Source of the DNA: Cichorium intybus
Lineage: Eukaryota > Streptophyta > Magnoliopsida > Asterales > Asteraceae
DNA: 64,000 bases
NCBI GenBank assembly: GCA_023525715.1
Contig: JAKNSD010000069.1
Coordinates: 558,001-622,000, forward strand
Direction of reading: 5' to 3'
The translations under genes and the position numbers were made by a program. The notes beneath the pieces were generated by a model. It was not told where the DNA came from. It ran no database searches and was given only the letters and a program-made list of their open reading frames with translations. Below, piece after piece: positions 61,503 to 64,000 of this stretch (the stretch's first letter is position 1; each line of letters starts with the position of its first letter).

Positions 61503-63704
61503 ATGGTGAACACTCGTAGCATGGTTACGTCGATTGAAGGTCAAGGGGATGGGGCCGGTGACGAGGCTCAATCTCAACCCATTTCCCTTACAAGCATTGA
61601 AAAGATGATGCTTGACTTGATGGCTAAACAGGAAGTGAAGATGGTAGACAAGATGAAGGAACTACTTGAGAATCAAGAGGAACGTTTGAGAGAAGAAGTG
61701 AAAAACATGTTTGGGGATAACACCGCTTCAGGTGGGCAAGAGACGAGTAGCTCGTACGACAGCATGCGTCATGGGCCTCCTAGTAACAATATATCCCAAG
61801 ACATGGTAGTATCAAAGAAGAAGTGTAGCTTCAAAGACTTTAACTCGTGCAGGCCACCAACTTACAACGGGACGTTGGATCCGGTTGTACTTCATAATTG
61901 GGTTATTGAGATTGAAATGGCTTTTTATGCATGCCAATGTGGAGATGACCAACGTGTGAACTTTGCTATCACTACTCTCAAGGAAACGGCTCTTGAGTGG
62001 TGGTTGGAGACTAAGGAAATGATGGAGATGCATGTGTTAGAGAGCCTAACTTGGGATGTATTTTTGGAGAAGATGAAGGAGAGGTTTTGTACCAAAGAAG
62101 AAATTCGTGACCTTGAAAGGAAATTCCTTGACTTGAAGAAAGACAAAATGACCATCACGGAGTACAATGCCAAATTCCGAAAACTTTTGAGCTTTGCTAG
62201 AAGGTTGGCTCCGGATGAGGCCACTAAAGTGGATCAATATGTGGGAGGTTTGCCTTGGAACTACCGACTTAACTTTGAAGCTGCTATTCTTGAAGTTGCC
62301 ATGAGAAAGGCAAGGAAGATTGAGAAAACATTGGAAGAACGAGACAAGGAGAGACCTCCATTTGCAAACAAGAGAAAGGAAGGTCATGACTCGCGTGGAA
62401 AAGGGGCAACCGACCAAAAGAAATCGAAATTTGAAGGAAAAAGCAAAAGTGGAGAAACACAAAACAAGACTAAGGATGAAGTGGTGTGCTTTAAATGTGG
62501 CGATAAGGGCCACTTTTCTAATGCATGTACTAAGGGGTTCAAGTGTTATACTTGCGGGGATGTTGGCCACAAAGCAAGTGAGTGTACTTCAAAAGAGAAA
62601 GGGAGCAGTGGGGGCGGAAAGAAGGAAGCACCTCGAACTCGAGTAACGGCTTTTCAAATGACCGTGGAGGAAGCTAGAGAGAATGTGAATGTGGTGTCAG
62701 GTATATTTCTTGTAAACTCTTTACCCGCTTCTATGCTATTTGATTCGGGGGCTACTTATTCTCATGTGTCACCTAATTTTGCGAAAAGACTACAATTACC
62801 TTTGCATAAACTTGAGTATGAGCTAGTGATAGATGTAGCGGGTGGTGCAAGCAAAATTGTGAGTAAGGAGATATCGCATGTAAAGGTGGAGTGTAGTGGG
62901 ATGGAATTTTGGGTTGACCTTATACTTTTGGATGTTGGAGGATTTGATGTTGTACTTGGGATGGATTGGCTTGCAAAGTATGATGCTGAAATTTTATGTG
63001 GAAAGAAAATGGTAACAGTGAAGACACCCGAAGGTGAACCGATTCTTATTTATGGAGACAAAAGAAGAGTACCCACTAGTGTAATCAATGTGATGAAAGC
63101 AAGAAGACGTTTAAGAAAGAGTTGTCAATCTTACTTGGCGTATGTGGTATACACAGTGAAGGAAAAGAAGACTTTAGAGGATATTGTGGTAGTGCGGGAT
63201 TTTCCCGAAGTGTTTCCCGATTACCTACCTGGTTTGCCGCCGGATCGGCAAGTTGAGTTTCGCATCGATTTGGTACCGGGAACCGCGCCGTTTGCCAAAG
63301 CTCCGTATCGTTTAGCACCCGCGGAATTGAAAGAGTTGATGACTCAATTGCAAGAGCTTCATGATAAGGGTTTCATTAGGCCTAGCTCTTCCCCTTGGGG
63401 AGCACCAATCTTATTTGTGAAGAAGAAGGATGGTTCCATGAGGATGTGTATTGACTACCGGGATCTTAACAAGGTGACCATCAAGAACCGTTATCCTCTA
63501 CCTCGTATTGACAATTTATTTGATCAATTGCAAGGTGCGGGTTATTTTTCAAAAATTGACCTTCGGTCGGGTTATCATCAACTGAAAGTAAAATATGAAG
63601 ATGTAGAAAAGACGGCTTTCCGAACAAGATATGGGCATTTTGAGTTTCTTGTAATCCCTTTCGGGCTAACTAATGCACCCGCGGCTTTGATGGATCTTAT
63701 GAAT
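61503..63704 (+). pseudogene. Ty3 chromovirus gag-pol, cut off inside RT
   Basis: The start is taken at MVNTRS (61503), the usual start motif of Tekay-type gag; an earlier in-frame ATG at 61467 adds 12 hydrophobic residues and is less likely. Domains, counted from 61503: coiled-coil-like N terminus; Retrotrans_gag about 120-235 (EWWL...F...RF...YVGGLP); two CCHC knuckles at about 329 and 348; aspartic protease DSG at 414-416; RT from about 590 (PYRLAPAE, GFIRPSSSPWGAP, KKDGSMRMCIDYRDLN, LRSGYHQ). After 734 codons, at APAALMDLMN, the frame is interrupted by LTR K before the YxDD motif. Otherwise no stops, so it was coding-competent when hit. Confidence 0.92.
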
Positions 63705-64000
63705 TGTAACGCCCGGTTTCTCATAAATGAATTACACCTTATATTTTTCTCACATTAGAACAACATTAAAGGGTGTAACTCAAATTAAGAAACGAGTAAT
63801 ACAAAGTTGTTACCAAAAACATAGTTTAAGCCCTAAACTATTTACAACGTGATAACTACTAATGTCCAAAACCGGGTTCAATCAAATTAAAATCTTAAAG
63901 TACAATCCAAATAGGTCCAGGTCCAACACTTGCTACCCGTTTTTGATTTGCTTTCCACGATCTCTGCAGTCAAAACCTACACACAACAACAACAACAAAT
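63705..64000. mobile_element. LTR of a further retroelement K (partial)
   Basis: Begins TGTAACGCCCGG exactly where RT homology stops and runs past the right edge. The TG start and the insertion inside a clean coding frame support an LTR of another, probably Ty3-type, element. Orientation and target duplication cannot be read. No gene in the visible part. Confidence 0.6.

Overview
This window is a graveyard of plant retrotransposons. I see no host gene, rRNA, tRNA or CRISPR array. Ty1/copia elements with TG...CA LTRs, primer sites matching initiator tRNA-Met, Ty3 chromovirus pieces, a LINE zf-RVT domain, AT-rich DNA and many TA microsatellites indicate a flowering plant, probably a eudicot. 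I cannot name the species.

Left block (1-40755) is a nest of one copia superfamily cluster. From oldest to youngest: G (gag-less fragment, 40014-40755) contains D (decayed autonomous copy, 21077-24282 and 39347-40013). D is cut by C (minus, gag-only, 8446-21076) and E (plus, gag-only, 24283-39346). C is cut by A (plus, intact gag-pol, 1-8445) and B (minus, broken gag-pol, 8549-16626). E is cut by F (minus, broken gag-pol, 25558-33142). Target-site duplications I could read: B GCTAT, E CAAGG, F AATAT.

Right block (40756-64000) holds an unassigned LTR-like stretch, a LINE (minus) split by gag-only copia element H (42890-50160, TSD GTTTC/GTTCC), and a Ty3 chromovirus integrase tail (50986-51356). 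That tail runs into one long Ty3 LTR, split by gag-only copia element J (53461-61213, TSD GAATT). The same LTR leads into a second Ty3 gag-pol (61503-63704), which is cut off inside RT by another LTR (K, 63705 onward).

The most interesting biology is the pairing of autonomous copia elements (A, B, D, F) with gag-only relatives (C, E, H, J and fragment G). The gag-only type lacks pol and the Gag zinc knuckle and carries about 3 kb of structured non-coding DNA in place of pol. It keeps the same LTR ends, primer site, structured 5' leader and about 750-bp 3' untranslated block as the autonomous type. The leader contains hairpins whose paired bases change together between elements. Every gag ATG sits directly after a sequence that looks like a plant 3' splice site, and every complete LTR has a GT donor-like site in U5. 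I infer a two-RNA scheme: an unspliced structured genomic RNA for packaging and a spliced mRNA for Gag, exploited by a parasitic gag-only family.
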